Origin: Sandaracinomonas limnophila
GTDB lineage: Bacteria; Bacteroidota; Bacteroidia; Cytophagales; Spirosomataceae
Reading direction: 5' to 3'
Length of the DNA stretch: 64,000 bases
NCBI RefSeq assembly: GCF_004005965.1
Contig: NZ_SACY01000003.1
Location: 248,001 to 312,000, forward strand
Part shown: in pieces, positions 43,364 to 52,173 of the stretch
Numbering within the stretch: position 1 is the first letter of the stretch
Layout of the letters: the number at the start of each line of letters is the position of its first letter
Notes under the pieces: generated by a model
Database searches by the model: none
Told to the model about the DNA's origin: nothing
What the model saw: the letters and a program-made list of their open reading frames with translations, nothing else
Translations under genes and position numbers: made by a program

Positions 43364-43963
43364 TTTCTTCGGTGCTGCTGGCTTTGGAGCTGCTGCCGGA
43401 GCTGAGGCTGCTGGTGCGGCAGCTGCAGTTGCTGGCTTAGGAGTAATTCCCATTTTCTTCAACACTAAATCAGACATATTTGCATCTGCAGGAAAGTGTA
43501 ACAAAATTGGAGCTGTTCCCATACCTGCATCATAATTGAAGACATATGTAAATGCATTTGCATCTGCTACTGCGTGCATATTCTCTTCAATTTTCTTCAA
43601 CAAAGGTTGTAATAATTGAGCTTGTTTCTTTTGCAAAGAAGTTTGAGAATTTTGTTGAAATTCTTGAATTGAAGATTGTAAATTCTGTAATTCCTTCTCT
43701 TTATCTTGCTTAATTACGTCAGAAGTAGTAGCTGGTAATTTTTCAAAAGCAGCTAATTTATCTTGGAAATCTTTTACCTTACTTTGGTATAAAGTTTCGT
43801 ATTGTTTTTGTGTATTTTTTAAGTCTTCCTCCACTTGTTTAGCCTCAGGCATTTGAGCTAAAATGTAGTCAGCGTTAATAAATCCAATTTTTACTTGCGC
43901 CGTTAAAGGCATTGTTGCTAAGCCAAAAATAAGGCCTAAAGCCAACACAAACTTGTTTTTCAT
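43361..43963 (-). CDS. OmpH/Skp family periplasmic chaperone (second copy)
   Basis: A 200-residue protein: signal peptide (FVLALGLIFGLATMPLTAQ), then KIGFINADYILAQMPEAKQVEEDL, a long coiled coil (about residues 40-125) and the OmpH C-terminal strand region. Binds unfolded outer membrane proteins on their way to BamA. The last 30 residues are an Ala/Pro-rich tail (PAASAPAAAPKPAAPKK) absent from its neighbour. It is last in the bamA cluster, and its stop lies in the inverted repeat. Confidence 0.93.
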   Translation of the reverse strand: MKNKFVLALGLIFGLATMPLTAQVKIGFINADYILAQMPEAKQVEEDLKNTQKQYETLYQSKVKDFQDKLAAFEKLPATTSDVIKQDKEKELQNLQSSIQEFQQNSQTSLQKKQAQLLQPLLKKIEENMHAVADANAFTYVFNYDAGMGTAPILLHFPADANMSDLVLKKMGITPKPATAAAAPAASAPAAAPKPAAPKK

Positions 43964-43986
43964 TGTTTTAATTTAATTGTTAGTTT

Positions 43987-44550
43987 TTATTTTTTATTAT
44001 CCTTTGCCTTATCAGCAATATTGGGATCTAATTCAATCCCCAATTCTTCAATTACATAATCTGAATAATCATGAACTGGGTTGGTATAAATTAATGCAAG
44101 TCCATCACTTGCTTTGTCGAAAACGAAATCCAATCTTTTAGCACGAACAACTTTTTCTACTGCTTTAGAAATTTCATCTAAAATAGGCTTTAGTGCAGCT
44201 TGTTTTGCTTTAAACAATTCACCTTCTGGACCAAATATTTTATTTTGCAAATTGATTACTTCCTGCTCCTTTGTTTTGATTTGATTTTGGCGTTGCTGTT
44301 TCAAATCCTCAGTCAACAAAACTTCCTCTAACTTCAACTCTCTTTCCAATTTACTTAAATCCTCTTGCTTTTGATCAATTTCTTTCATCCAAGCCTGTGT
44401 TTTTTGTTCAATTTTTTGTTGAACACTTTTATATTCAGGCATTTTGGAAGTAATAAATTCAGTGTCAATATACCCAAATTTTTGAGCAAATGCACTATTC
44501 CCCACAAGGAATAACACCAAAATTACTAAAAAATTTAACTTTTTAATCAT
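43987..44550 (-). CDS. OmpH/Skp family periplasmic chaperone (first copy)
   Basis: A 187-residue paralogue of the next gene: signal peptide ending NSAFA, then QKFGYIDTEFITSKMPEYKSV, a charged coiled coil at about residues 45-125 and the C-terminal OmpH region. Tandem ompH genes following bamA are the usual arrangement in Bacteroidota. Gaps are 12 bases to bamA and 23 to the second copy. Confidence 0.94.
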   Translation of the reverse strand: MIKKLNFLVILVLFLVGNSAFAQKFGYIDTEFITSKMPEYKSVQQKIEQKTQAWMKEIDQKQEDLSKLERELKLEEVLLTEDLKQQRQNQIKTKEQEVINLQNKIFGPEGELFKAKQAALKPILDEISKAVEKVVRAKRLDFVFDKASDGLALIYTNPVHDYSDYVIEELGIELDPNIADKAKDNKK

Positions 44551-44562
44551 GATATCAGGGTC

Positions 44563-47205
44563 TTATCTAATTTGTTGACCAATGGAAAAGGTAAAGGCTT
44601 GTCGACCAAAATCAGAGTCTCCTGGTCTAGGTTTATCAAATCCAAATCCATAATCGATACCAATCATACCAAAAGCTGGCATAAAAATTCGAGCACCTAC
44701 TCCCGCTGATTTATACAAATTAAATGGATCGTAATCTTTTAAAGATGAGAAGTTATTACCTCCTTCAGCAAATGCCAACATAAAGATAGTTGCGGATGGA
44801 TTTAAAGAAACAGGATATCTAACTTCCATCACAAATTTATTATAAGCAACCCCTCCATTACCATAAGTACCAGATGGTCCAATCACACGGTCTTTATAGC
44901 CTCTTAAGCCAACGATGTCTCTGTTAAATGAGAATCCTTGTACCATACCCGAACCTCCCAAATCGAAACGTTCAAAACGGGTGGTTTCACGACCACCATA
45001 AGAACCTAAAAATCCTAAATGTGCTCTGGTATGCAATACAAATTTACCTATTAATAAGGAATACCATGAAGCATCAAACATCCATTTGTGGTACTCAATT
45101 AAATTTCCACTTGTATTTCCTCCCATTAAGGAATAAGGTGGTGTTAAAGAGGCGGTCATTGAAAAGGAAGAACCACTTCTAGGGAAAGTTGGATTGTCCA
45201 CTGAATTTCTTGAGAAATTGGTCATGAAGGTAATCGAAGTCGATTTACCTTGCGGATATGCCCATGTATAATAACGATCTACATCGTATTGAGCTATTGA
45301 AATGGAATTACTTAAAGAGAAATAATCATCTGGCCATTTCAATCTTTTTCCCAAACTAAAAGTTAAACTATTTACGTTGAAGTGAGCTGTTAATAAAGAA
45401 TCAGGTACCGAGTAGGATGAATAACCACCGTAACCACCATATCCTCCATATCCTCCATATCCTCCATATCCTCCGTATCCTCCGTAACCTCCATAACCTC
45501 CATAACCATATCCACTTCCATAGCCACTACCGTAATTTGAGTATCCGGCAGAACGGAATTGATAGGGATAAGAAATACTACTGTTTAAACTAACAGAAAA
45601 TGAATTAGGTTTTTTACCGCCCAACCAAGGTTCTGTAAAAGTTAAGCTATAGTTTTGATAGGCAGCTCCATTTGCTTGTAAACGTAAAGAAAGTTTTTGC
45701 CCATCCCCTGCTGGCAAGGGTCTCCATGCCGACAAATTTGTAACATTTCTTGCAGAGAAATTATTGAAAGTCACCCCTAAGGTACCTACAAATCCGATGT
45801 AACCTCCCCAACCACCTGACAATTCAATTTGATCAGAAGGTTTTTCCTCTACATTATATTCAATGTCTACAGTACCATCAGCGCGTGGATTTGGCTTAGG
45901 TTCAATTTTTTCTGGATTGAAATAACCTATTGTTGAAAGCTCTCGAACTGTACGAATAATGGCAGATTTGTTAAATTTCTGACCTGGTAAGGTTCTTATT
46001 TCACGCATAACCACATGGTCAGAAGTTTTGGTGTTACCATTTAAAATAACCTTGTTGATAGTAGCCTGTTTTCCTTCAGAAATACGAATCGTTAAATCAA
46101 TCGAATCTCCTTCAACGGTTGTTTCTACTGGTTCTGCGTTATAATACAAATATCCATTATCCATGTAAACAGAGCTCAAATCCTCACCTGGATTTCCGCC
46201 CATTCGCTTGTCTAATTCTTCTGTATTGTAAACATCTCCTTTTTTAACCCCTAATACCTCATTTAAAACTGAATCGGGATAAATGTAATTACCCTCAAAA
46301 TTGACATTTCTATAATAATATTTATGTCCTTCTTCGGCTTTAATTTTAATAGATACATGCGTTTTTCCCTTCTTTGAAATTGAATCAGAAATAATTCTAA
46401 AATCGCGATATCCTAATTTGTTCATGGCTGTCAACAATTTTTCTTTGTCTTCCTCCCATTTTTTAGGAACAAATTTTGAAGGCTTAAAAATTCTACCAAA
46501 GCGCTGTTGCTTAGTATTTTTCAACTTTCTCAGCAATAATCCTCTATCCTTTGGATTAATTCCATCGAAATCGATTCGGTCCACTTTTACCTTTTCTCCT
46601 TTATCAATTTTAACAATTAATACCGCATTATTACCTCTTAAAGTATCTGTATTGACAACAGATTTAACCACTGCATTCAATCGACCTTTTTCTTGGTAAT
46701 ATTTAGAAATGGCTAATTCTAAGTTTTTGCGAAGTGTTTCGGTAATAATTTTACCTTTATACGTCTTAACTTTTTCAGAGATAGCATCTCTTTCTCCCTT
46801 TTTTATTCCTTGATAGGTAATAGAATACAAACGTGGTCTTTCTTTTAAGTGAATTTCTAGCCAAACCTTCTCTCCCTCTACCTTATTCGCATAAATTTGG
46901 ACATCTTCTAAAATCCCCTGTTCCATTATTTTTTTAATGGCAGATGCCAAAATATCACCCGGAATTTTCACTTTATCCCCCACCTGTAATCCAGAAATAC
47001 TAATCATGGAATTTCCATCATAGAATTTTGAACCTGTTACAATGATATTTGCGATCTCATAATCTTTCGGATCTGCATAAGAAAAGCTAGAGGTGCTTTG
47101 ACTTGGAGCGGTATTTAATAACCTTCTACCTAAAACTTGGGAAAAACCTTTTGGAGAAAGGCCTGCCAATAAAATAACTACAAAAACAAAAATTCTTTTT
47201 ACCAC
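44563..47205 (-). CDS. bamA: Outer membrane protein assembly factor BamA
   Basis: An 880-residue Omp85 protein that inserts barrel proteins in the outer membrane. A signal peptide is followed by five POTRA domains (about residues 45-460) and a 16-strand barrel; the lid-lock motif VRGY-type sequence appears as IVGLRGYKDR. Between early barrel strands is a low-complexity stretch of nine Gly-Gly-Tyr units, probably in an extracellular loop. The start codon is GTG at 47205. It lies between uppS and two ompH genes. Confidence 0.95.
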   Translation of the reverse strand: MVKRIFVFVVILLAGLSPKGFSQVLGRRLLNTAPSQSTSSFSYADPKDYEIANIIVTGSKFYDGNSMISISGLQVGDKVKIPGDILASAIKKIMEQGILEDVQIYANKVEGEKVWLEIHLKERPRLYSITYQGIKKGERDAISEKVKTYKGKIITETLRKNLELAISKYYQEKGRLNAVVKSVVNTDTLRGNNAVLIVKIDKGEKVKVDRIDFDGINPKDRGLLLRKLKNTKQQRFGRIFKPSKFVPKKWEEDKEKLLTAMNKLGYRDFRIISDSISKKGKTHVSIKIKAEEGHKYYYRNVNFEGNYIYPDSVLNEVLGVKKGDVYNTEELDKRMGGNPGEDLSSVYMDNGYLYYNAEPVETTVEGDSIDLTIRISEGKQATINKVILNGNTKTSDHVVMREIRTLPGQKFNKSAIIRTVRELSTIGYFNPEKIEPKPNPRADGTVDIEYNVEEKPSDQIELSGGWGGYIGFVGTLGVTFNNFSARNVTNLSAWRPLPAGDGQKLSLRLQANGAAYQNYSLTFTEPWLGGKKPNSFSVSLNSSISYPYQFRSAGYSNYGSGYGSGYGYGGYGGYGGYGGYGGYGGYGGYGGYGGYSSYSVPDSLLTAHFNVNSLTFSLGKRLKWPDDYFSLSNSISIAQYDVDRYYTWAYPQGKSTSITFMTNFSRNSVDNPTFPRSGSSFSMTASLTPPYSLMGGNTSGNLIEYHKWMFDASWYSLLIGKFVLHTRAHLGFLGSYGGRETTRFERFDLGGSGMVQGFSFNRDIVGLRGYKDRVIGPSGTYGNGGVAYNKFVMEVRYPVSLNPSATIFMLAFAEGGNNFSSLKDYDPFNLYKSAGVGARIFMPAFGMIGIDYGFGFDKPRPGDSDFGRQAFTFSIGQQIR
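45425..45505 (-). repeat. Nine tandem 9-base units in bamA encoding Gly-Gly-Tyr
   Basis: On the plus strand units read CCACCGTAA, CCACCATAT, CCTCCATAT x3, CCTCCGTAT, CCTCCGTAA and CCTCCATAA x2. Differences are silent, which argues for selection on the peptide. Imperfect Gly-Ser-Gly-Tyr units flank it. Confidence 0.95.
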
Positions 47206-47230
47206 TTTGGTCTAATTTCTTTTAATTCAA

Positions 47231-47980
47231 TTACCCTTCACTTTTTACTTGCTCACTGGTTTTGCCAAACCTTCTTTCACGCATTTGAAAATCTACAATT
47301 GCTTGATGCAAATGGACTTTTCTAAAATCTGGCCAAAATAATTCTTCAAAAATATACAGCTCGGCATAGGCCAATTGCCAAAGCATAAAATTACTTATTC
47401 TGTGATCTCCACCAGTCCGAATCATCAAATCTGGATCAGGCATATCACCTGTTGAAAGCATTGATGCAAATCGCTCAGTATTGATATCTTCTGGATTAAT
47501 AATCCCTTCTAAACAATCATTTGCTAACTTTTTTGCCGCTTGAACAATATCCCATTTACCTGAATACGACAAGGCTAAATTCAATGTCAACCCCTTATTT
47601 TCGGCCGTCAAATCCAAGGCATATTGCAATTCTTTTTGCGTTGATTGTGGCAAGGTACTTACATCCCCAATGGCTTTCAAGCGAATTTGGTTTTTCATCA
47701 TCGATGGCAATTCATCCTTGATTGTACCAATCAATAAACTCATTAAAGCCTTAACTTCCGTTTGGGGTCTATTCCAATTTTCTGTTGAAAAAGCATATAA
47801 TGTCAAATAGGACACTCCCAATTCCCCACAACCTTCTATTGTTTCGCGTACTGCTTGAATTGCGTTTCTGTGTCCAAAAATTCGATCCGTGAAACCTTTT
47901 TGCTTAGCCCATCTACCATTCCCGTCCATAATAACGGCAATATGAGTAGGAAGATTGTTTAGGTCAATAGATTCTTTCAC
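47231..47980 (-). CDS. uppS: Undecaprenyl (isoprenyl) diphosphate synthase
   Basis: Cis-prenyltransferase that makes the lipid carrier for peptidoglycan and polysaccharide. The 249 residues start at a GTG and include IAVIMDGNGRWAKQKG (catalytic Asp) near residue 15, YAFSTENWNRP, and DLMIRTGGDHRISNFMLWQLAY near residue 190. A -7 element lies upstream, so it can be transcribed apart from the barrel genes before it. bamA starts 25 bases after its stop. Confidence 0.95.
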   Translation of the reverse strand: MKESIDLNNLPTHIAVIMDGNGRWAKQKGFTDRIFGHRNAIQAVRETIEGCGELGVSYLTLYAFSTENWNRPQTEVKALMSLLIGTIKDELPSMMKNQIRLKAIGDVSTLPQSTQKELQYALDLTAENKGLTLNLALSYSGKWDIVQAAKKLANDCLEGIINPEDINTERFASMLSTGDMPDPDLMIRTGGDHRISNFMLWQLAYAELYIFEELFWPDFRKVHLHQAIVDFQMRERRFGKTSEQVKSEG

Positions 47981-48009
47981 AGCAATACGCTTTTATTCAA
48001 ATTAAGCAA

Positions 48010-48017
48010 CAAAGGTA
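48010..48017 (-). promoter_or_regulatory. -7 promoter element of the uppS-bamA-ompH operon
   Basis: TACCTTTG on minus matches TAnnTTTG, 29 bases before the uppS GTG. The -33 region is poor. Confidence 0.5.
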
Positions 48018-48054
48018 ATCATTTCAAGCTGAATATTTTGAATTTTAACAGATT

Positions 48055-48717
48055 TTAATCCAAGGCCGGACAAATGTTTACTGGAATGTAATACACATAA
48101 GAAATTGACAGTGTTAGGTACTGATCTGTTCCCGTTTTTGGAATTTCAATTCCATCTAATTTATCATTAAAGGTCTTTTTTGCCAATCCTTCAATCCGCA
48201 CCAATGACAACCTATTCACCTTCCATTTTATACCCATCCCATAATTAAGGGTTGGAGAACTGGATTTAAATTTTGTTGCAGCTTCACCAGACTCGAAATA
48301 ATATCCTAATCCCCCAACAAAATAAGGTGTAAAACCTACTTTTGAATCTTTTCGATTAGTAAAATCCAAAAAATTATAATCTCCCAAAAAATTTACATCT
48401 GTTAATACTGAATTAAACGTTGTAGGGTCAGAAGGTCTTATATTTGGCAATTGCTTCACATTTGCATCTCCACTTAACATACCTATACTTGCCCGAATTC
48501 TCAAGTCAAAAGCAGTATTTAATTGTATTCCTACTTCTCCATGAACAGTTGGTCGTAAGGTTTTCAGAATGCCGGCACTAGGCAACATATTCCATGATTG
48601 AATATCACCCTTCATTCCATTCAAACCAACTCCTAATCCATACAAATAATATCTAGTTTGTGAAAAACCGACTTGTGCTATAAATAATAAGAAAAATATG
48701 GTTTTTAACTTCAACAT
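48055..48717 (-). CDS. Outer membrane beta-barrel protein, DUF6089-like (second of pair)
   Basis: A 220-residue exported protein: signal peptide LKTIFFLLFIAQVGFSQ, then alternating strands (YYLYGLGVGLNGMKGD, FTPYFVGGLGYYFESG, YLTLSISYVYYIPV) as in an eight-strand barrel. Position before uppS and bamA fits the DUF6089 proteins found there in Bacteroidota. The ATG at 48717 is chosen, one base after the stop of the preceding gene; an in-frame ATG further up lies inside that gene. Function unknown. Confidence 0.75.
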   Translation of the reverse strand: MLKLKTIFFLLFIAQVGFSQTRYYLYGLGVGLNGMKGDIQSWNMLPSAGILKTLRPTVHGEVGIQLNTAFDLRIRASIGMLSGDANVKQLPNIRPSDPTTFNSVLTDVNFLGDYNFLDFTNRKDSKVGFTPYFVGGLGYYFESGEAATKFKSSSPTLNYGMGIKWKVNRLSLVRIEGLAKKTFNDKLDGIEIPKTGTDQYLTLSISYVYYIPVNICPALD

Positions 48718-48718
48718 A

Positions 48719-49681
48719 TTACCAACTTCCAGCCTGGGATTTACCGGCTGCATTACCAAAATGTAAAATCAATTGAATCTGGGTGGTGAAATAACTATCT
48801 TTTCCGCTGCTAGTAACCAAATCTGTAGTTGGAGTAAAAGAAGTTGGTAAGGCTTTTAGGGTATTGGCAGCAATTTTTTCTCCGGAACGAATTGTAAAAT
48901 CATTAATGGGGGCATCGATAGTATTTCTTTCGTCTGAAACATCATCTAGATAATCGGAAAAAACAAATCGATAAGTGACTTCAAATCCTAAATCTATGTA
49001 TTTATCTAATTTGTATCTTATTCCAAATCCTAAGGGAATTGCATAAGTAAATGGAGAATAGGAAACTCCTTCTGTCCCTTTTTGAGAAAAACTATAACCT
49101 GCTATATTTCGCAAGCTCACCCAATTGGCAGCTGTACTTGGATTAGTTGTCATTCCTCTGGCTTGGGGCTCACTCAAAAGAATAGCGAATCCTGCAAAAA
49201 CATAAGGCGAAACATCAGGGCGCTTCATTCGATAAGGCGTTTGACGCTTCAATTCATAAATTCCAGATAAAGCTAGCTCCTTCAAATCGTTTCGAAAATG
49301 CAAATTTCTAGCAAAATTAGCTGCAAAATAAGTACCCTCATCCCCAGTTTTTAAATTATAATAATTATCGTCTCCAGCGATCCGAATATAACTTAATGAG
49401 GCTTTGTAAGAAAAACGCTTATGAAAATGCTTAGTATAAGTTAAACCAAGATTCCAACGGGTGGAAAGCAATGAATTTGAACTAAAAATGGTGTTAGGGA
49501 CTAATTCTCCAAAATAATTGCTGCTTCCAGCACCAAAAGAAATAGTTGCATAAGGCACATATTTAATTGCCTCATAAGGTTCTTTTTTGCGCTGACCTAA
49601 AAACCAAAAGGGAGATTGTGCATTAATATTTCCTGCAATTAAAATAAAAAACGCTAAAATTTTGGCTTTACTAATTCGCAT
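48719..49681 (-). CDS. Outer membrane beta-barrel protein, DUF6089-like (first of pair)
   Basis: A 320-residue exported protein with signal peptide ILAFFILIAGNINAQ and barrel-like strands (ATISFGAGSSNYFGEL, FSYKASLSYIRIAGDD, LGFGIRYKLDKYIDLGFEVTYRF). It resembles its neighbour in layout and is likely a paralogue. The pair precedes uppS and bamA and may act in envelope assembly, which is inference from position alone. Membership of DUF6089 is probable, not certain. Confidence 0.7.
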   Translation of the reverse strand: MRISKAKILAFFILIAGNINAQSPFWFLGQRKKEPYEAIKYVPYATISFGAGSSNYFGELVPNTIFSSNSLLSTRWNLGLTYTKHFHKRFSYKASLSYIRIAGDDNYYNLKTGDEGTYFAANFARNLHFRNDLKELALSGIYELKRQTPYRMKRPDVSPYVFAGFAILLSEPQARGMTTNPSTAANWVSLRNIAGYSFSQKGTEGVSYSPFTYAIPLGFGIRYKLDKYIDLGFEVTYRFVFSDYLDDVSDERNTIDAPINDFTIRSGEKIAANTLKALPTSFTPTTDLVTSSGKDSYFTTQIQLILHFGNAAGKSQAGSW

Positions 49682-49741
49682 AAAATTTAAATATGAATTA
49701 AAATCAGATTCAAAACGAAAATTACTACATTTTCTTATATT

Positions 49742-50884
49742 TTATCCTACTAATTCTTTTAAATCTTCATCGTGAATCATTTTACGCTCATCAGCCATTA
49801 TCAAAAATCTAGTGTAAATTTTATCCAATTCAGGCTTCTCAAAATCAAATCCTAATAAACTTAAACGATGTCTTAAAGCAGCACGACCGGAACGCGAAGT
49901 TAATACGATTGCCGAAGAAGGAACGCCTACATCTTCTGGATTCATAATTTCATAATTCTGGGCATGTTTCAAAAATCCATCTTGGTGAATTCCTGATGAA
50001 TGTGCAAATGCATTTGCACCTACAATTGCCTTGTTCGCCTGAACAGGCATTCCCATTAAATTAGAAACTAATAATGAAGTTGGATATAAGTATTTTGGAT
50101 TAATTCCTGTTACAAATCCTAAGTCTTTGTGAACGTTCAAAATCATTGCAATTTCTTCCAAAGAGGTATTTCCGGCTCTTTCTCCAATTCCATTGATGGT
50201 AACCTCAACCTGTCGAGCTCCTGCCTCAATACCTGCAATGGTATTGGCTGTAGCTAAACCTAGGTCATTGTGATTATGCATAGAAATAGTTGCCTTATGG
50301 ATATTTTTAACGTTTTCGTACAAATAGGAAATCCGTTGATGCATCTGGTGTGGCAATAAATAACCGGTAGTATCCGGCAAATTAACTACGGTTGCACCTG
50401 CATCAATTACTGCTTCTGTCAATTTTGCCAAAAACTCTAAATCTGCTCTACCTGCATCTTCTGCAAAAAACTCTACATCTTCTACAAATGATTTGGCATA
50501 TTTTACAGCCCAAACTCCTTGTTCAACAATTTTTTCACGAGTTGAGTTGAATTTATGTTTGATATGCACATCAGATGCACCAATTCCTGTATGTATTCTA
50601 GGTCTTTTGGCCGACTTCAAAGCGGCAGCTGCTGCATCAATATCTTCTTTTTTGGAACGCGTAAGTCCACATACAGTAGCTTCCTTAACCGTATCTGCAA
50701 TAGCTTTAACCGCATCAAAATCACCTGGGGAGGAAATCGGAAAACCCGCCTCAATAATATCCACACCAAGCAATTCCAATTGCTTAGCCACCTCAATTTT
50801 TTCCTCTTTGTTTAATTGACAACCTGGAACTTGCTCTCCATCCCTTAAGGTTGTGTCAAAAATTTGAATACGATTATTACTCAT
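49742..50884 (-). CDS. leuA: 2-isopropylmalate synthase, short form
   Basis: First committed enzyme of leucine synthesis: acetyl-CoA plus 2-oxoisovalerate. The catalytic barrel is intact: FDTTLRDGEQVPG near residue 9, GLTRSKKEDI, HNHNDLGLATAN (metal histidines) near residue 202 and NGIGERAGNTSLEE. At 380 residues it lacks the C-terminal LeuA dimer domain through which leucine inhibits the usual 500-residue enzyme. Short forms of about 380-390 residues are also found elsewhere in Bacteroidota. A homocitrate- or citramalate-synthase role is less likely given the ilv genes beside it. Confidence 0.88.
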   Translation of the reverse strand: MSNNRIQIFDTTLRDGEQVPGCQLNKEEKIEVAKQLELLGVDIIEAGFPISSPGDFDAVKAIADTVKEATVCGLTRSKKEDIDAAAAALKSAKRPRIHTGIGASDVHIKHKFNSTREKIVEQGVWAVKYAKSFVEDVEFFAEDAGRADLEFLAKLTEAVIDAGATVVNLPDTTGYLLPHQMHQRISYLYENVKNIHKATISMHNHNDLGLATANTIAGIEAGARQVEVTINGIGERAGNTSLEEIAMILNVHKDLGFVTGINPKYLYPTSLLVSNLMGMPVQANKAIVGANAFAHSSGIHQDGFLKHAQNYEIMNPEDVGVPSSAIVLTSRSGRAALRHRLSLLGFDFEKPELDKIYTRFLIMADERKMIHDEDLKELVG

Positions 50885-50905
50885 AAATTATTGCATTTTC
50901 AGACA

Positions 50906-50936
50906 CAAAACTAACTTTTATTACATTAGCAAACAA
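50906..50936 (-). promoter_or_regulatory. Promoter of leuA
   Basis: On minus TTG (50934-50936), then about 20 bases, then TAGTTTTG (50906-50913), 22 bases before the leuA ATG. This gives leuA its own promoter although it lies downstream of ilvA. The remaining spacer up to 51110 is very AT-rich; I see no gene or leader peptide in it. Confidence 0.6.
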
Positions 50937-51110
50937 GCAATTTTTTTCTAACAAATGCCTAAAATTTAGATTAAAAATCTGATTGGTTTGTAAAAAATAT
51001 TACCAAAAGATTAAAAATCTATTTTTGAAAAATAAAATAGATTAATGATTTGAAATTGAATTTTCACTTAGAATTTAAAATTTTGAATTAAAAATGATTT
51101 TTTTACAATT

Positions 51111-52112
51111 TTAGGGAAGATTAGCTAATTTACCGATTTCCGGAAACCGTTTGGGGTCAAAATTACCCCCTGAAATTATACAAACGACCTGTTTTCCTTT
51201 TATTTCTGAAGTTAATTCTTCTAAGGCTGCAACACTTAAAGCCCCGGCAGGTTCTGCCAAAATCCCTTCCTTTTGATATAAATCCAACATGGTACGACAC
51301 AAGGATTTTACCGAAATCTTAAGCACCTGGTTGACTTGTGATTTTGAAATCTCAAAGGTCTTATCTCCTATTCGTTTAACGGAAGCTCCATCCACAAATC
51401 GATCGATAACGGAAAGTTCCAATACTTTGTTTGCCTCTAAACTTTCTGAAAGTGAAGGAGCTCCTTCTGGCTCTACAGCAATCAGTTGAATGCTTGGTGC
51501 CAAATATTTTTTAACCAGGCCCAATCCCGCACTTAAACCTCCTCCGCCAAATGGAGAAATTATAAAATCGGGCATTTGTTGCATTTGATTCAACAACTCT
51601 AATCCCACACTGGCTTGACCAGCAATTACATCGTAATCATCAAACGGATGAATAAAAACAGCCTGATGCTTGATAGCAAAATCTAAAGAAGCCTTATAAG
51701 CATCGTCATAAGTATCTCCGACCAATTTAATGCGGGCATAATCTTTAGCAAAAAATCGAACAGCCTCTATTTTTTGTAAGGGTGTAGTTTTGGGCATAAA
51801 AATGGTGCCCTTGATTTTCAAACTTGCACAAGCATAGGCAACACCTTGTGCATGATTGCCTGCAGAGGCAGCAACCACACCAATGGCTTTTAGGTCTGTC
51901 GGCAAGTTCACTATTTTATGATAAGCACCACGTAATTTATAGGAGCGAACTTTTTGTAAATCTTCCCGTTTTAAATAAATAGAAGCCCCAAATCGTTCAG
52001 AAAGGCTGTGAGAATATTCTAAGGGCGTTTGATAAACGACTCCTTCTAATTGCTCTTGTGCTTGTTTTAATTGATGAAGATTGGGAACCTCTGTAAATCT
52101 ACTAAATTCCAT
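51111..52112 (-). CDS. ilvA: Threonine ammonia-lyase, catalytic domain only
   Basis: PLP enzyme that converts threonine to 2-oxobutanoate, the first step to isoleucine. VRSYKLRGAYHKI carries the PLP lysine near residue 58, SAGNHAQG binds the phosphate and FGGGGLSAGL is the glycine loop. The biosynthetic enzyme normally has 400-515 residues with one or two C-terminal ACT-like domains for isoleucine inhibition; this 333-residue protein ends just after IISGGNFDPKRF and EIGKLANLP. Its place beside ilvC and leuA favours a biosynthetic role, although the length equals catabolic TdcB-type enzymes. Confidence 0.88.
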   Translation of the reverse strand: MEFSRFTEVPNLHQLKQAQEQLEGVVYQTPLEYSHSLSERFGASIYLKREDLQKVRSYKLRGAYHKIVNLPTDLKAIGVVAASAGNHAQGVAYACASLKIKGTIFMPKTTPLQKIEAVRFFAKDYARIKLVGDTYDDAYKASLDFAIKHQAVFIHPFDDYDVIAGQASVGLELLNQMQQMPDFIISPFGGGGLSAGLGLVKKYLAPSIQLIAVEPEGAPSLSESLEANKVLELSVIDRFVDGASVKRIGDKTFEISKSQVNQVLKISVKSLCRTMLDLYQKEGILAEPAGALSVAALEELTSEIKGKQVVCIISGGNFDPKRFPEIGKLANLP

Positions 52113-52121
52113 GTTGGAAGA

Positions 52122-52156
52122 TACAAAAAAAAGGCAGACTTACGTCTGCCTTTTCT
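52122..52156 (-). terminator. Terminator between ilvC and ilvA
   Basis: A perfect 11-bp stem AAAAGGCAGAC / GTCTGCCTTTT with loop TTAC; on minus the hairpin is followed by at least eight T residues. It lies just after ilvC and 10 bases before the ilvA start, so ilvA transcription would depend on read-through or a promoter within the hairpin region. Confidence 0.88.
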
Positions 52157-52173
52157 ATAAAAGCTAATAAAAA

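Noticed and set aside
51111-52112. Catabolic threonine dehydratase (tdcB) instead of ilvA
   Set aside because: Not excluded by length, but its place between ilvC and leuA favours the biosynthetic role; the doubt is recorded in the feature and finding.
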